64,000 bases of DNA, from assembly GCA_964418695.1 (NCBI GenBank), contig CAYQMN010000002.1, forward strand, positions 1 through 64,000. The letters are read 5' to 3'. Source of the stretch: Prado023 sp964418695 (lineage in GTDB: Bacteria; Actinomycetota; Actinomycetes; S36-B12; CAIYMF01). Of this stretch, positions 43,256-52,655 are shown one piece after another. The number at the start of each line of letters is the position of its first letter. Within the stretch, counting starts at the first letter, position 1. The position numbers and the translations under genes are program-made. The notes under the pieces were generated by a model. The model was not told the DNA's origin and made no database searches. It was given only the letters and a program-made list of their open reading frames with translations.

Positions 43256-44224
43256 TCAGTCCGCGAGGGGCCCAGGGTGGGTCGCCACGCTGATCAGGTC
43301 GCCGCGCACGGTCACCGGGCCGGCGCCCGCGGGGATCACCAGGCTGGTGCCCAGACCCACCTCGTGCTCCTCGTCGGCGGTGCTCACCCAGCCGCCGCCG
43401 CTGACGATGGTCAGCGTCCAGAACTGCGGGCTCTGGATCTGGAACGAGCCGTGCAGGGTCTCCCAGCGCTCGACCCGGAACTGCGGCACGTCGGTCAGGA
43501 CTCGCCATCGGGCGTTGACGCCGGTAGCGGTCCACGGGCCTGCCGTGCGTGCGGCCCGCGGGTCGTGGGGGGCGTGGACCACGGCGAAGCCCTTGTCGAT
43601 GTGCAGCTCGCGCGGCGTGCCGTCCAGCCCGACCCGGTCGAAGTCGTAGAGCCGGTAGGTGATGTCGCTGCTCTGCTGGACCTCGTACACGAGCAGGCCC
43701 GGGCCCAGGGAATGCACCTCGCCGGCGCCGACCATGAAGAAGTCGTCCTGCTGGACGGGCACGTGCACCAGAAGGTCGAGCATCGTGCCGTCGTCCAGGG
43801 ACCGCCGCAGCTCCTCGACGGTCTCGGCTCGATGCCCCAGGATCAGCTCGGCGTCCTCCTGGGCGTGCAGGATGAGCCAGCACTCGGCCTTGCCCCGGGG
43901 CTGGTCCTCCAGCGCCTGGGCCTGGGCGTCGTCGGGGTGGACCTGGACCGAGAGCCAGTCCTGGGGGTCCAGCAGCTTGCACAGCAGCGGGAACGAGCCG
44001 GCCTCGGGCCGCCCGGTCACCAGACCCTGCGCCCACGCGTCGGCCAGCGTCAGCTCGGACGGACCGCCGGCCATCAAGTGCCCGCTCATCCCGGGCATCC
44101 CGGAGATCGACCAGCACTCGCCGATGACGCCGTCGGGGATCCGCCCGGCGAACCACCGCTCCAGCTCGTGACCGCCCCAGACTCGCGCGGCGAACACCGG
44201 CTCGATGAGCAGCAGGTCAGGCAC
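43256..44224 (-). CDS. manA: Mannose-6-phosphate isomerase, class I
   Basis: A 322-residue zinc cupin enzyme interconverting fructose-6-P and mannose-6-P, feeding GDP-mannose and the polyprenyl mannose used by Pmt. Zinc ligands appear in SVQVHPDD, KAECW and GEVHSLGPG; FDRVGLDGTPRELHI is also typical. Start ATG 44224 fits the family N-terminus (LLLIEPVFAARVWGG). It shares a region with the divergent ABC-F gene. Confidence 0.92.
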   Translation of the reverse strand: MPDLLLIEPVFAARVWGGHELERWFAGRIPDGVIGECWSISGMPGMSGHLMAGGPSELTLADAWAQGLVTGRPEAGSFPLLCKLLDPQDWLSVQVHPDDAQAQALEDQPRGKAECWLILHAQEDAELILGHRAETVEELRRSLDDGTMLDLLVHVPVQQDDFFMVGAGEVHSLGPGLLVYEVQQSSDITYRLYDFDRVGLDGTPRELHIDKGFAVVHAPHDPRAARTAGPWTATGVNARWRVLTDVPQFRVERWETLHGSFQIQSPQFWTLTIVSGGGWVSTADEEHEVGLGTSLVIPAGAGPVTVRGDLISVATHPGPLAD

Positions 44225-44362
44225 AGGTCTCCTCCTGGAACGCGGTGCCCGCCGAGTGGTGGTGGGAACGCAGGGGTTGTGGGGCGGTCGGCGACGCAGG
44301 TCTGCGAGCGGGGCGACGGCGCTCGCCCCACACTAGCGGCCGTGCCCTAGCCTGACCGCCTG

Positions 44363-46172
44363 ATGGCCGTGCCTGTGGTGGTGGGGGAGACCCTGCATCT
44401 GGAGTACCCGACGAGGGTCGTGTTCGACTCGGTGTCGGTCGGGGTCGAGGAGGGCGACCGGATCGGGATCGTCGGGCGCAACGGGGACGGCAAGTCCAGC
44501 CTGATGGGCCTGCTCGGCGGCCGGATCGAGCCGCAGGCCGGGCGGGTGACACGGCGGGGCGGGGTCCGGTTCGGGATGCTGTCGCAGGGTGACGACCTGG
44601 ACCCGGCCGTGACCGTGGGTCACGCGATCGTCGGCGATCGTCCCGAGCACGAGTGGGCCGGCGACGCCAAGGTGCGCGACGTGATCGGCGGGCTGGTCTC
44701 CGACGTGCCGTGGGACGCGACGATCGGGTCGCTCAGCGGTGGGCAGCGGCGCCGGGTCGCCCTGGCCGTGCTGCTGACCGGCCAGTGGGATGTGATCGCG
44801 CTGGACGAGCCGACGAACCACCTCGACGTCGAGGGCATCACCTGGCTGGCCGAGCACATGAAGAGCCGCTGGGCGAAGAGCGCCGGGGCGCTGCTGGTCG
44901 TCACGCACGACCGCTGGTTCCTCGACGAGGTCTGCACCGAGACCTGGGAGGTCCACGACCAGATCGTGGAGCCGTTCGAAGGCGGCTACGCGGCCTATGT
45001 CCTCCAGCGGGTCGAGCGCGACCGGATGGCGGCGGCCAGCGAGGCCAAGCGGGCGAACCTCATGCGCAAGGAGCTGGCCTGGCTGCGCCGCGGTGCGCCG
45101 GCCCGCACGAGCAAGCCCAAGTTCCGCATCGACGCCGCCAACCAGCTCATCGAGGACGTGCCGCCGGTGCGCAACCCGATCGAGCTGCAGCGGCTCGCGG
45201 TGGCGCGCCTGGGGCAAGGACGTGGTCGACCTCGAAGGCGCGGGCGTGCGCTACGGAGACCACGAGGTGCTGCGCGACGTGACCTGGCGCATCGCGCCCG
45301 GTGAGCGAACCGGGATCCTCGGGGCGAACGGCAGCGGCAAGTCCACGCTGCTGGGCCTGATCGCCGGCACGGTCCAGCCGTCCACGGGCCGGGTCAAGCG
45401 CGGCAAGACCGTGCGGCTCGGGATGCTGGACCAGCAGTTCTCCCAGCTCGCCGACATCGGCGGCGACCGGGTGCGGGAGGTGCTGGCCCGCACCCGGACG
45501 ACGTTCACGATCGACGGCAAGGACCTGACCCCGGCCCAGCTGCTGGAACGCCTCGGCTTCGCCCGCGCACACCTGTCCACCCGTGTCGGGGAGCTGTCGG
45601 GAGGGCAGAAGCGACGGCTCCAGCTGCTGCTGCTGTTGCTCGGCGAGCCCAACCTCATCGCTCTGGACGAGCCGACCAACGACGTGGACTCCGACATGCT
45701 GGCAGCGACGGAGGACCTGCTGGACTCCTGGCCGGGGACGCTGATCGTCGTCTCCCACGACCGCTACCTGCTGGAGCGGGTCACCGACCAGCAGTACGCG
45801 ATCCTCGACGGACGGCTGCGACACCTGCCCGGCGGGGTGGACGAGTACCTGCGACTGCGGCGAGCGCAGGCGTCCGATCGCGAGGGTCGTCGGGACAGTC
45901 GCCCGGTCAGCCAGCCGCCCGACCAGAGCAGCGGCAGCGGCTCCGAGATGTCGAGCTCGCAGCGCCGCGCGGTGCAGAAGGAGGTCGCCTCGGTCGAGCG
46001 TCGGCTCGACAAGCTCGGCACCGAGGTGGCCACGCTGCATCAGCGGATGGCCGAGCACGAGCCGGCCGACTACGAGGGGCTGCAACGACTCGCCGAGCAG
46101 CTCCGCGCGGTCGAGGCCGAGACCGCCGAGCTCGAAGACCGCTGGCTGGAGCTCTCAGCCACGATCAGCTGA
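44363..46172 (+). pseudogene. ABC-F family ATPase, broken by a 1-nt frameshift
   Basis: Two nucleotide-binding domains typical of ABC-F proteins lie in different frames. The first frame (from ATG 44363) holds GRNGDGKSSLMG, LSGGQRRRVALA and LDEPTNHLDVEG; the second holds GANGSGKSTLLG, LSGGQKRRLQLLL and LDEPTNDVDSD plus a C-terminal coiled coil of the Uup kind. Removing one G from the GGGG run at 45211-45214 restores an uninterrupted protein of about 602 residues. Either the gene is truly broken or the base is a sequencing or assembly error. ABC-F proteins act on ribosomes or antibiotic protection. Start is close to a TAGCCT -10 box (44348-44353). Confidence 0.85.
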
Positions 46173-46332
46173 GCGGGAGATCCTCGAGCCCGAGCGCGAT
46201 CATGCCGACCGCGGTGGACGGATCGCGTCGAGGGCCGGCCCGAGGTTGTCCTCTCGACCTCGACCTCGGTCATGCAGGCCACCTCCTGGTGGCCATCCAC
46301 GATCTCGAAGGCCTCAGGCTCCTGAGCGACTT

Positions 46333-46995
46333 CTACGCCGACTGACCGCCGGACGGGGGGTTGGGGGACTCGAACTGCAGGAGCAGGGAGCGCAGGCTGT
46401 CGGCCAGCGGCTCCCGGTCCGCCTCGGCCAGAGCGGCCAGCAGCTCGCGCTCGGCGGCCAGCAGGTCCTCGAACGCCGCGTCGGCGCGCTCAAGGCCGGC
46501 TGCGGTGAGCGCCACCCAGATCGCCCGCTGGTCGCCGGGCACCGGCTGGCGGACCACCAGGTCGCGCGCGGTCAGCCGGTCGATCCGGTTGGTCATGGTG
46601 CCGCTGGTCACCAGGGTCTGCGCGACCAGCTGGCCGGGGGTCAGCCGGTAGGGCGGGCCGCTGCGGCGCAGCGCGACCAGGACGTCGAACTCCCAGGCCG
46701 CCAGGCCGTGCGCGGCGAACGCCCGCTCGCGTGCCAGGTCCAGGTGCCGGGCCAGCCGGCTGACCCGCGAGAGGATGCCCAGCGGGCGCAGGTCCAGCCC
46801 CGGGCGCTCGCGGTGCCAGGCGTCGATGACGCGGTCGACGTCGTCCCGGGTGGGCGTCTCGCGCCGCACAGCGTCGTCCGGGGTGCGCGGCTCACCGCGC
46901 GGGGCGTCGTCCTGGCTGCTCGGCTCGATGCGTCCGGTGTCGTCTCGTGAGCTCGGCTGATCGCCGCCGGCCTCGGTCTGCGGCGGGCTGCTCAT
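46333..46995 (-). CDS. MarR family transcriptional regulator
   Basis: A 220-residue winged-helix repressor. A disordered acidic N-terminal ~50 residues precedes the MarR domain: LDLRPLGILSRVSRLARHLDLARE, AWEFDVLVALRRSG, TSGTMTNRIDRLTARDLVVR and DQRAIWVALT in the wing. Such proteins answer to small phenolics or drugs; ligand unknown. ATG 46995 overlaps the TetR stop by four bases (ATGA), so the two regulators are co-transcribed. It is convergent with the ABC-F gene. Confidence 0.92.
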   Translation of the reverse strand: MSSPPQTEAGGDQPSSRDDTGRIEPSSQDDAPRGEPRTPDDAVRRETPTRDDVDRVIDAWHRERPGLDLRPLGILSRVSRLARHLDLARERAFAAHGLAAWEFDVLVALRRSGPPYRLTPGQLVAQTLVTSGTMTNRIDRLTARDLVVRQPVPGDQRAIWVALTAAGLERADAAFEDLLAAERELLAALAEADREPLADSLRSLLLQFESPNPPSGGQSA

Positions 46996-47636
46996 CGCGC
47001 CTCCCGGCTCACCAGCGTGGGCTCCCGCTCCAAGTGCGAGACGCCGTTCCACGCCATGTTCACCACCTGGGTGACCACGACCTCCTTGCGCGGGCTGCGC
47101 TCCTGCGCCCACCACTCCCCGGTCAGCGCGACCATGCCCACCAGCATGTGGGCGTACATCGGCGCGAGCTGCCGTGGGTAGCCGTAGCGCTTGCAGACCC
47201 CGTCCAGGCGCTCGGTCAGCTGCTCGGCGACGTCGCGCATGACCGTGGCGAACGAGCCGCCGCGCTGGTCGCCGCGCGGATGGGGCCGCAGCAGCACCCG
47301 GAACCCGTCGGTGTGCTCGTCGATGTAGTCGAACAGCGCCGTGGCCGCCTGCTCCAGCAGGAGGCGTGGGCGCTGGGAGGTCAGAGACTCGGTCATCATC
47401 GACATCAGCAGTGTGATCTCGCGGTCCACGACGATCGCGTACAGGCTCTCCTTGTCGCCGAAGTGCTCGTAGACGACCGGCTTGGAGATCTTCGCCGCCG
47501 CGGCGATCTCCTCGATGGAGGTGGCGTCGAAGCCCCGCTCGGCGAACATCCGGCGACTGACGTCGATGAGCTGATCGCGGCGCTGCAGCCCGCTCATGCG
47601 CACCCGGCCGTCTGGGGATCGCTTGGCCGAGGACAC
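46992..47636 (-). CDS. TetR family transcriptional regulator (Rv1019-like)
   Basis: A 214-residue regulator with an N-terminal HTH (RRDQLIDVSRRMFAERGFDATSIEEIAAAAKISKPVVYEHF is the whole region, about 20-60) and a helical ligand domain with ALFDYIDEHTDGFRVLLR and GEWWAQER. Its relation to neighbouring glmU matches Rv1019 next to glmU (Rv1018c) in M. tuberculosis. GTG 47636 is chosen; ATG 47597 is a shorter alternative. It is translated together with the MarR gene. Confidence 0.9.
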   Translation of the reverse strand: MSSAKRSPDGRVRMSGLQRRDQLIDVSRRMFAERGFDATSIEEIAAAAKISKPVVYEHFGDKESLYAIVVDREITLLMSMMTESLTSQRPRLLLEQAATALFDYIDEHTDGFRVLLRPHPRGDQRGGSFATVMRDVAEQLTERLDGVCKRYGYPRQLAPMYAHMLVGMVALTGEWWAQERSPRKEVVVTQVVNMAWNGVSHLEREPTLVSREAR

Positions 47637-47720
47637 CGGCCCATTCTGGCCCCGCGCCGCACCCGACGCGGGGACCGGCTGGGCCCGCCCGGCGGCGTAG
47701 GGTGGGCACCCGTTGCATGG

Positions 47721-47791
47721 TCCCGGTTCGTCCAACGGCAGGACAGGTGCCTTTGGAGCACTCAATGGGGGTTCGAGTCCCTCACCGGGAG
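47721..47791 (+). tRNA. tRNA-Gln(TTG)
   Basis: A 71-nt tRNA with acceptor TCCCGGT/ACCGGGA, anticodon loop CTTTGGA (TTG, reads CAA) and T-loop TTCGAGT. CCA is not encoded. It lies 40 bp before glmU. Confidence 0.95.
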
Positions 47792-47831
47792 CCCCGTCAG
47801 TCCGTCGCCGGAACGTCATCGGGAGGCCACA

Positions 47832-49295
47832 GTGTCCCAGCAGAGCGCAGCGCAGACAGGCGAGTCGCCGAGCCGGGTGAGCGCGGTGATCGTCCTGGCC
47901 GCCGGTGAGGGCAAGCGGATGCGCTCGGCCCTGCCCAAGGTGCTCCACGAGATCGGCGGGCGCACCCTCGTCGGCCACGCGGTGGAGGCGGCCCAGGGGG
48001 TATCCGACCGGGTCGTCGTCGTCGTGGGCCACGGTCGCGAGCAGGTCACCGCCCACCTGGCCGACGTCGCCCCGGACGCCCGGATCGCGGTGCAGGACCA
48101 GCAGAACGGGACCGGGCATGCCGTCCAGTGCGCACTGGCGGCCGCCGGGGACATCTCCGGGGGGATCGTCGTGGTCACCTACGGCGACGTCCCGCTGCTG
48201 ACCGGTCAGACGCTGGCCGAGCTGGTCGCGCTGCACCAGGACCGCGGCGCCGCGGTCACCGTGCTGTCCGCCCAGGTGCCCGACCCGACCGGGTACGGGC
48301 GCATCGTGCGCTCGCCCGACGGCACCTTCGAGGCCATCGTCGAGCACCGCGACGCCACCGCGGAGCAGCGCGCGATCGACGAGATCAACTCCGGGATCTA
48401 CGCCTTCGACGGCGCGGTGCTGCTCGACGCCCTGGCCCGGCTGCGCCCGGACAACGATCAGGGCGAGCTGTACCTGACCGACGTCATCGGCATCGCACGC
48501 GCAGACGGTCGCGGCGTCGACACCGTCCAGACCGACGACCTGTGGCAGGTCGAGGGCGTCAACGACAAGGCGCAGCTGGCCGTGCTGCGCCGCGAGCTCA
48601 ACGACCGGGTCCTGGAACGGTGGATGCGCGCCGGGGCCACGGTGGTCGACCCGGCCAGCACCTGGATCGACGTGACCGTCGAGCTGGCGCAGGACGTGAC
48701 CGTCGAGCCGGGCACGATCCTGCGCGGCACGACGACGGTCGCCACCGGCGCGGTGGTCGGGCCGAACAGCCTGCTCGTGGACTGTCAGGTCGGGGAGGGC
48801 GCGAGCGTGGTGGCCAGCCATGCGACCGGGGCGGTGATCGGCGCCCGGGCGACCGTCGGGCCGTTCACGTTCCTGCGCCCGGGGTCGGTCCTCGACGAGG
48901 GCGCCAAGGCCGGGGCGTACGTGGAGCTGAAGAACGCCCACGTCGGCCCGGGCTCGAAGGTGCCGCACCTGTCCTACGTGGGCGACGCCGTGATCGGGAC
49001 CGGGAGCAACATCGGCGCGGCCACGATCGTGGCCAACTACGACGGCGTGGCCAAGCACGCCACCACGATCGGCGACCAGGTCCGGATCGGCTCGGACACC
49101 GTGCTGGTGGCGCCGGTCTCGATCGGGGACGGCGCGTACACCGCCGCCGGCTCGGTCATCACCGAGGACGTCCCGGCCGGTGCGCTGGGCCTGGGCCGGG
49201 CCCGCCAGCGCAGCATCGCCGGGTGGGTCGGGCGACGCCGCGCCGGCACCCCCTCGGCCGCGGCCGCCGCGCAGGCCGGCGAGACCGGCGAGTAG
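47832..49295 (+). CDS. glmU: Bifunctional UDP-N-acetylglucosamine diphosphorylase / glucosamine-1-phosphate N-acetyltransferase
   Basis: A 487-residue enzyme making UDP-GlcNAc. The N-terminal pyrophosphorylase domain has VLAAGEGKRMRSALPKVLHE, QNGTGHAVQCAL, TYGDVPLL and NSGIYAFDG; the C-terminal left-handed beta helix starts near 255 and includes KNAHVGPGSKVPHLSYVGDA and the catalytic-site NYDGVAKH. GTG 47832 follows GGGAGG. The last ~30 residues are a low-complexity tail ending inside a 21-bp repeat. Confidence 0.96.
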   Translation: MSQQSAAQTGESPSRVSAVIVLAAGEGKRMRSALPKVLHEIGGRTLVGHAVEAAQGVSDRVVVVVGHGREQVTAHLADVAPDARIAVQDQQNGTGHAVQCALAAAGDISGGIVVVTYGDVPLLTGQTLAELVALHQDRGAAVTVLSAQVPDPTGYGRIVRSPDGTFEAIVEHRDATAEQRAIDEINSGIYAFDGAVLLDALARLRPDNDQGELYLTDVIGIARADGRGVDTVQTDDLWQVEGVNDKAQLAVLRRELNDRVLERWMRAGATVVDPASTWIDVTVELAQDVTVEPGTILRGTTTVATGAVVGPNSLLVDCQVGEGASVVASHATGAVIGARATVGPFTFLRPGSVLDEGAKAGAYVELKNAHVGPGSKVPHLSYVGDAVIGTGSNIGAATIVANYDGVAKHATTIGDQVRIGSDTVLVAPVSIGDGAYTAAGSVITEDVPAGALGLGRARQRSIAGWVGRRRAGTPSAAAAAQAGETGE

Positions 49296-49340
49296 GTCGG
49301 CGAGTCCGGCGAGGGGGCCGGCGAGTCCGGCGAGGGGGCC
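49278..49340 (+). repeat. 21-bp tandem repeat across the glmU stop codon
   Basis: Three 21-bp units (49278-49298, 49299-49319, 49320-49340); the last two, GGCGAGTCCGGCGAGGGGGCC-like with one extra base over the 20-base limit, are identical, and the first is diverged and carries the glmU TAG. Confidence 0.8.
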
Positions 49341-49462
49341 GGCGTCGAGCGGGCTGGCCCCGGCTGGGTGGCCGCCCGCTGGACCAGGGGGCCGGTTTCG
49401 CAGACGGGCACCCGATCGGCGACGATGTGCCCTGCCCGATGGACCCCTCAGGAGGACGCCGC

Positions 49463-50443
49463 ATGGCGACGCACAGGACGAAGGCCAAGGCTCGCAAGCA
49501 CCTGATGATGTTCGCCGGGCGCAGCCATCCAGCGCTGGCCGAGGAGGTGGCGTCCCGGCTGGGCGTGCCGCTGGCCCCGACCGCGGCCTACGACTTCGCC
49601 AACGGCGAGATCTTCGTGCGCTTCGAGGAGTCGGTGCGCGGCGCCGACGCGTTCGTGCTCCAGGCGCACACCGAGCCAATCAACCAGTGGATCATGGAGC
49701 AGCTCATCATGGTCGACGCGCTCAAGCGGGCGTCGGCCAAGCGGATCACCGTGGTCATGCCCTTCTACCCCTACGCCCGGCAGGACAAGAAGCACCGCGG
49801 CCGGGAGCCGATCTCCGCGCGCCTGATCGCCGACCTGTTCAAGACCGCCGGCGCCGACCGGCTCATCACGGTCGACCTGCACACCGCCCAGATCCAGGGC
49901 TTCTTCGACGGCCCGGTGGACCACCTGTTCGCGCTGCCGATCCTGGCCGAGTACGTCAAGACCCGGCTGGACGGCTTCCCGGTGACCGTGGTCAGCCCGG
50001 ACGCCGGCCGGGTCCGCGTCGCCGAGCGGTGGACCGACGTGCTGGGCGCCCCGCTGGCGATCATCCACAAGCGCCGCGATCCCGACGTGCCCAACCAGGT
50101 CAAGATGTTCGAGGTGGTCGGCGAGGTCCGCGACCGGGTCTGCGTCGTGGTCGACGACATGATCGATACCGGCGGCACGATCGTGAAGGCCGCCGAGACC
50201 CTGTTCGACCAGGGGGCCCGCGACGTCATCGTGGCCGCGACCCACGGCATCCTCTCCGCGCCGGCCAGCACGCGGCTGGCGGAGTCGAAGATCTCCGAGG
50301 TGGTCGTCACCGACACGCTGCCGATCAAGGCCGACCTGGCCAAGCTGACCGTGCTGCCGATCGCGCCGCTGCTGGCCACGGCGATCCGCGAGGTGTTCGT
50401 CGACGGCTCGGTCACCCGCCTGTTCGACCCCAACCCCCGCTGA
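49463..50443 (+). CDS. prs: Ribose-phosphate pyrophosphokinase
   Basis: A 326-residue PRPP synthase supplying nucleotide, His and Trp synthesis. FAGRSHPALAEEVASRLG, NGEIFVRFEESVRG, the FYPYARQDKKHRGREPISA loop, VDLHTAQIQGFFD and the PRPP loop VVVDDMIDTGGTIVKAA are intact. ATG 49463 has AGGAGG ten bases before it. Order glmU-prs-rplY-pth is conserved in actinobacteria. Confidence 0.97.
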   Translation: MATHRTKAKARKHLMMFAGRSHPALAEEVASRLGVPLAPTAAYDFANGEIFVRFEESVRGADAFVLQAHTEPINQWIMEQLIMVDALKRASAKRITVVMPFYPYARQDKKHRGREPISARLIADLFKTAGADRLITVDLHTAQIQGFFDGPVDHLFALPILAEYVKTRLDGFPVTVVSPDAGRVRVAERWTDVLGAPLAIIHKRRDPDVPNQVKMFEVVGEVRDRVCVVVDDMIDTGGTIVKAAETLFDQGARDVIVAATHGILSAPASTRLAESKISEVVVTDTLPIKADLAKLTVLPIAPLLATAIREVFVDGSVTRLFDPNPR

Positions 50444-50472
50444 GCTCGCCCGGCCGTGAGCCACGGCGCGGT

Positions 50473-50502
50473 TTGGCCGGGCTGCGGGCGCGCCGGTAGA
50501 CT
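50473..50502 (+). promoter_or_regulatory. Promoter for rplY
   Basis: TTGGCC (50473-50478) and TAGACT (50497-50502) are 18 bases apart. They predict a 5' leader of about 130 nt before rplY; I see no clear attenuator in it. Confidence 0.5.
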
Positions 50503-50640
50503 CGGTCCATTCCTCGGCGAGGGTGCGCCCAGCTGCAGCGCAGGACGGGCAGCCAGGACGGCAACCGTGATCGACGTGGTGGCGGGTGAGCCCTCCAGCC
50601 GATGGAGCAGGTTGCACCCCCACATCGAGGAGTCCGTGTC

Positions 50641-51192
50641 GTGTCTGACACTCAAGTTCGCCTGTCCGCCGTCCCTCGCAGCGACTTCGGCAAGGGCGCT
50701 GCCCGCCGGCTGCGCCGCACCGGCCTGGTCCCCGCCGTCATCTACGGGCACGGGACCGACCCGCTGCACGTCGCACTGGACGGTCACGACCTGACCCAGG
50801 CGCTGCGCCGGCCGCGCGTCGTGCTGGAGATCACCCTGGACGGCACCCAGTACGTCGTCGCCCCGCGCGACGTCCAGCGCGACGTCGTGCGCCAGGTGCT
50901 CGAGCACGTCGACCTGGTCGTGATCGACCGCGCCGAGGCCGCCCAGCGCGCCGCCGTCGCCGAGGCGATCGCCGCGGCCGAGGAGGCTGCCGAGGAGGCC
51001 GGCGTCGACGTGGCCGAGGCGGTGGCCGCCATCGAGGCCGCCGTCGCGGCCGGCGAGGACCCGGAGGCGGCCGCCGAGGCCGCTCTGCACGAGGCCGCCG
51101 AGGCGCAGGAGGCCGCGTCCAGCGCCGCCGCCGCTGCCGAGGCTGCCGCCGAGGCCGAGGCCTCGGACGAGGCCGCCACCGACGAGGCCTGA
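50641..51192 (+). CDS. rplY: 50S ribosomal protein L25 (general stress type, Ctc)
   Basis: A 183-residue 5S-rRNA-binding protein. The L25 domain (about 1-95) shows VRLSAVPRSDFGKGAARRLRR, VPAVIYGHGTDP and the QRDVVRQVLEHVDLVVI strand. The C-terminal ~85 residues are an Ala/Glu low-complexity extension that replaces the usual TL5 beta domain. GTG 50641 follows CGAGGAG. Co-transcription with pth is likely (6-nt gap). Confidence 0.93.
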   Translation: MSDTQVRLSAVPRSDFGKGAARRLRRTGLVPAVIYGHGTDPLHVALDGHDLTQALRRPRVVLEITLDGTQYVVAPRDVQRDVVRQVLEHVDLVVIDRAEAAQRAAVAEAIAAAEEAAEEAGVDVAEAVAAIEAAVAAGEDPEAAAEAALHEAAEAQEAASSAAAAAEAAAEAEASDEAATDEA

Positions 51193-51198
51193 CCGGGC

Positions 51199-51786
51199 GT
51201 GTCCGGGCACCCCTGGCTGGTCGTCGGCCTGGGCAACCCCGGACCGGCCTACGCCGGCACCCGCCACAACGTGGGGGTGCAGGCGGTCGAGGCGCTGGCC
51301 GCTGCCATGGGCAGTGGGCTGGCCGGGCACCGGCGGTGCCGCGCGGAGGTCCTGGAGGGCCGGGTCGGGCTGCCCGGCGCGGGCAGCCGGGTCGTCGTGG
51401 CCCGCACGCGCGGCTACATGAACGAGTCCGGCGGTCCGGTGGCCTGCCTGGCCGACTTCTACAAGGTTCCTCTGGAACAGTTGGTCGTCGTGCACGACGA
51501 GCTGGACCTGCCCCTGGGCGGGCTGCGCCTCAAGCAGGGCGGCGGCGACAACGGTCACAACGGCCTGCGCTCGCTGCGCCGCTCGCTGGGCAGCGGCGAC
51601 TTCCATCGCGTCCGCCTGGGGATCGGCCGCCCGCCGGGTCGCCAGGATCCGGCCGACTTCGTCCTGCGCCCCTTCACCGCCGCCGAGCGGACCGAGGTCG
51701 ACCTGATGGTGGCCGACGCCGTGGACGCTCTGGAGGTGCTGGTCACCCAGGGCCTAGCCCCCGCACAGAACAGGTTCAACCGCTGA
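51199..51786 (+). CDS. pth: Peptidyl-tRNA hydrolase
   Basis: A 195-residue esterase that frees tRNA from peptidyl-tRNA dropped by ribosomes. LVVGLGNPGPAYAGTRHNVG holds the catalytic His, VVVHDELDLPLGGLRLKQGGG the Asp and loop, and NGHNGLRSL the substrate-binding Asn. GTG 51199 fits the family start. The next gene's apparent CTG start overlaps its stop. Confidence 0.96.
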   Translation: MSGHPWLVVGLGNPGPAYAGTRHNVGVQAVEALAAAMGSGLAGHRRCRAEVLEGRVGLPGAGSRVVVARTRGYMNESGGPVACLADFYKVPLEQLVVVHDELDLPLGGLRLKQGGGDNGHNGLRSLRRSLGSGDFHRVRLGIGRPPGRQDPADFVLRPFTAAERTEVDLMVADAVDALEVLVTQGLAPAQNRFNR

Positions 51787-52631
51787 TCACAGGTGCTTCC
51801 GAGGACCACAGCCGGGCGGCCGGCGGTGCGAGGAGCCTCTCCGGCGAGACCGACGCCGCCCTGGCCGCCGACCTGGCCGCGCTGGTCGGCCGCGCGCTGA
51901 TCGAGCTGCGCGCCGGGCTGCCCATGCCGACCGACCGGGCCGGCATCCGGGCGGTCAAGGACGCAGGGGATGCCGCCGCCCAGGAGCTCATCGCCGCGCG
52001 CCTGCATCGCGACCGGCCCGGCGACGCGGTGCTCTCCGAGGAGGCTCCCGACTCGATCGGGCGCCTGTCGGCGCACCGGGTCTGGATCATCGACCCGCTG
52101 GACGGGACCGAGGAGTACGCCCACGGGCGCCCGGACTTCGCCGTGCACGTGGCGCTCTGGCAGGGCCAGGACGGCGTCGGCGCGCTGACCGACGCGGCGG
52201 TGGACGTGCCGGCGCGCGGCGAGTCCTGGCGGACCGACCAGCCGCGGATCGCCGCGACCCTGCCCACGCGCCGGGCGCTGCGGATCGTGGTGTCGCGCTC
52301 CCGGCCGCCGGCCGGTCTCGACGACCTGCTGGACCGAGTCGGCGCGGACCTGGCCGCCTCCGGGGTCACCTCGCGCGGCATCGAGCCGGCCAACGTCGGC
52401 TCGGTCGGGGCCAAGGTCGGCGAGATCCTGGCCGGCCGGGCCGAGGCGTACCTGCACCCCGGCGGTCTGAACGAGTGGGACCTGGCTGCGCCGCTGGCGT
52501 GTGCCCAGTCGCACGGCCTGGTCGTCCTCGGCGGCCCGCATGCGTTCAACCGGATGCCCCCCAAGTGCGGACCGGTCCTGATCGCCCACCCGGCGATCGC
52601 CGACGCGTTCGCCGCCCACTGGCCCGCCTGA
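51783..52631 (+). CDS. Inositol monophosphatase family protein (CysQ-like)
   Basis: A ~282-residue Mg-dependent phosphatase, with family motifs VKDAGDAAAQELI, LSEEAPDS, WIIDPLDGTEEYAHGRPDF (metal site) and LNEWDLAAPLACAQSHG. It could act on 3'-phosphoadenosine-phosphate or inositol phosphates. No ATG or GTG lies between the pth stop and the conserved start, so CTG 51783, overlapping the TGA of pth, is the proposed start; this is uncertain. It is followed by mfd after 24 bases. Confidence 0.82.
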   Translation: MITGASEDHSRAAGGARSLSGETDAALAADLAALVGRALIELRAGLPMPTDRAGIRAVKDAGDAAAQELIAARLHRDRPGDAVLSEEAPDSIGRLSAHRVWIIDPLDGTEEYAHGRPDFAVHVALWQGQDGVGALTDAAVDVPARGESWRTDQPRIAATLPTRRALRIVVSRSRPPAGLDDLLDRVGADLAASGVTSRGIEPANVGSVGAKVGEILAGRAEAYLHPGGLNEWDLAAPLACAQSHGLVVLGGPHAFNRMPPKCGPVLIAHPAIADAFAAHWPA

Positions 52632-52655
52632 CCGACCTCCTGAATCGACCCTTGC

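Noticed and set aside
46173..46332. Short plus-strand frame ending in a hydrophobic, acidic peptide after the ABC-F gene
   Set aside because: No start, no ribosome site and no family; it may be a worn gene end but cannot be supported.
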